A stretch of 64,000 nt of DNA, taken from positions 62,001 through 126,000 of the forward strand of contig VIIQ02000652.1 of the NCBI GenBank assembly GCA_007449985.2. Reading direction: 5' to 3'. The DNA is from Desmodesmus armatus. Lineage: Eukaryota > Chlorophyta > Chlorophyceae > Sphaeropleales > Scenedesmaceae. Under the pieces are notes generated by a model. It ran no database searches. It was not told where the DNA came from and saw only the letters and a program-made list of their open reading frames with translations. Shown here one piece after another: positions 63,647-64,000 of the stretch (positions are counted from its first letter, which is position 1; each line of letters starts with the position of its first letter). The position numbers and the translations under genes are program-made.

Positions 63647-64000
63647 GTAAGAGGCTGTGGATGGTGCCAGTATGCGGTCGACACGAACATAGCTGCTTCG
63701 ACCAGCAGCAAGATAGTTGCCCAGTCCTGCTGATTATTCCTGGCTGTTGCAGTGAACAACAAGCTTATGTTTCGGTTAGTGCCGTGACACCGTCACAGCA
63801 AAGGGCAGGTCTCGGTTTTCACGCACGGCATTGTGCGACATGACCTTCCCATTTCAACACCAGTGCAGACGGGCTTGCAGCACTTGCATACACTGTGCGG
63901 CTCAGGAAGAGACAGGTCTGTCTAGGGGAAACTGCGGCTGGCAAGGCACGCAGGGTCAGGATTCGCTGGTTGAATACGTATAGATGCCGCACATGTGAAA
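63647..64000 (+). other. RUVBL1 intron 9, running off the window
   Basis: Donor GTAAGA at 63647. No exon matching the final RUVBL1 residues (the LLTPA...family block) was found before 64000, so the terminal exon is outside. Confidence 0.7.

Overview
This window looks like nuclear DNA of a ciliated chlorophyte green alga, most likely Chlamydomonadales. A Haematococcus-like genus is possible, but nothing in the sequence fixes it. The reasons are: GC-rich, CAG/CTG-rich DNA; protein genes cut into many short exons with GT-AG introns that average a few hundred bases; TGTAA candidate poly(A) signals in volvocine style; a cilium gene (MBO2/CCDC146); a TmcB-like PAS membrane protein typical of volvocine algae; and a CBM20 coiled-coil protein of the starch/pyrenoid kind. 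No bacterial operon, phage or CRISPR feature is present.

Layout: (1) 264-665 +, last exon of an SLC10A7/BASS4-type transporter, cut by the left edge. (2) 1936-4949 +, CBM20 coiled-coil protein, 7 exons, 443 aa. (3) 7849-13798 -, eIF3m, 9 exons, 416 aa. (4) about 14182-15049 +, small single-span membrane protein, head to head with eIF3m. (5) 16988-36885 +, giant TmcB-like multi-PAS membrane protein, about 43 exons and 2,404 aa if one missing base is allowed. (6) 39013-47666 -, mitochondrial Rho GTPase MIRO, 14 exons, 716 aa. (7) 47955-57623 -, MBO2/CCDC146-like ciliary coiled-coil protein, 21 exons, 929 aa. (8) 58204 to beyond the right edge +, RUVBL1 (pontin), 9 exons seen, head to head with gene 7. 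All exon phases close in the multi-exon models, except at one TmcB exon and at the unresolved 5' end of gene 4.

The genes are a mixed nuclear neighbourhood and not a pathway. Two closely spaced divergent pairs (eIF3m/small membrane protein and MBO2/RUVBL1) may share promoters. The second pair may be linked by function, since RUVBL1 proteins take part in ciliary dynein assembly and MBO2 is axonemal.

The main unexpected signal is structural. At least a dozen times the edge of an exon, together with its splice site, has been duplicated into the neighbouring intron, or at the eIF3m stop codon into the 3' flank. Some copies are old and decayed, some are identical, and one has grown into a 134-bp minisatellite with many copies of a 5' splice site. 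Two TmcB copies form intact, phase-neutral 54-nt candidate micro-exons. Pentanucleotide CTGTR arrays also sit at several acceptors, and a small element with 13-bp direct repeats lies next to a TmcB acceptor.
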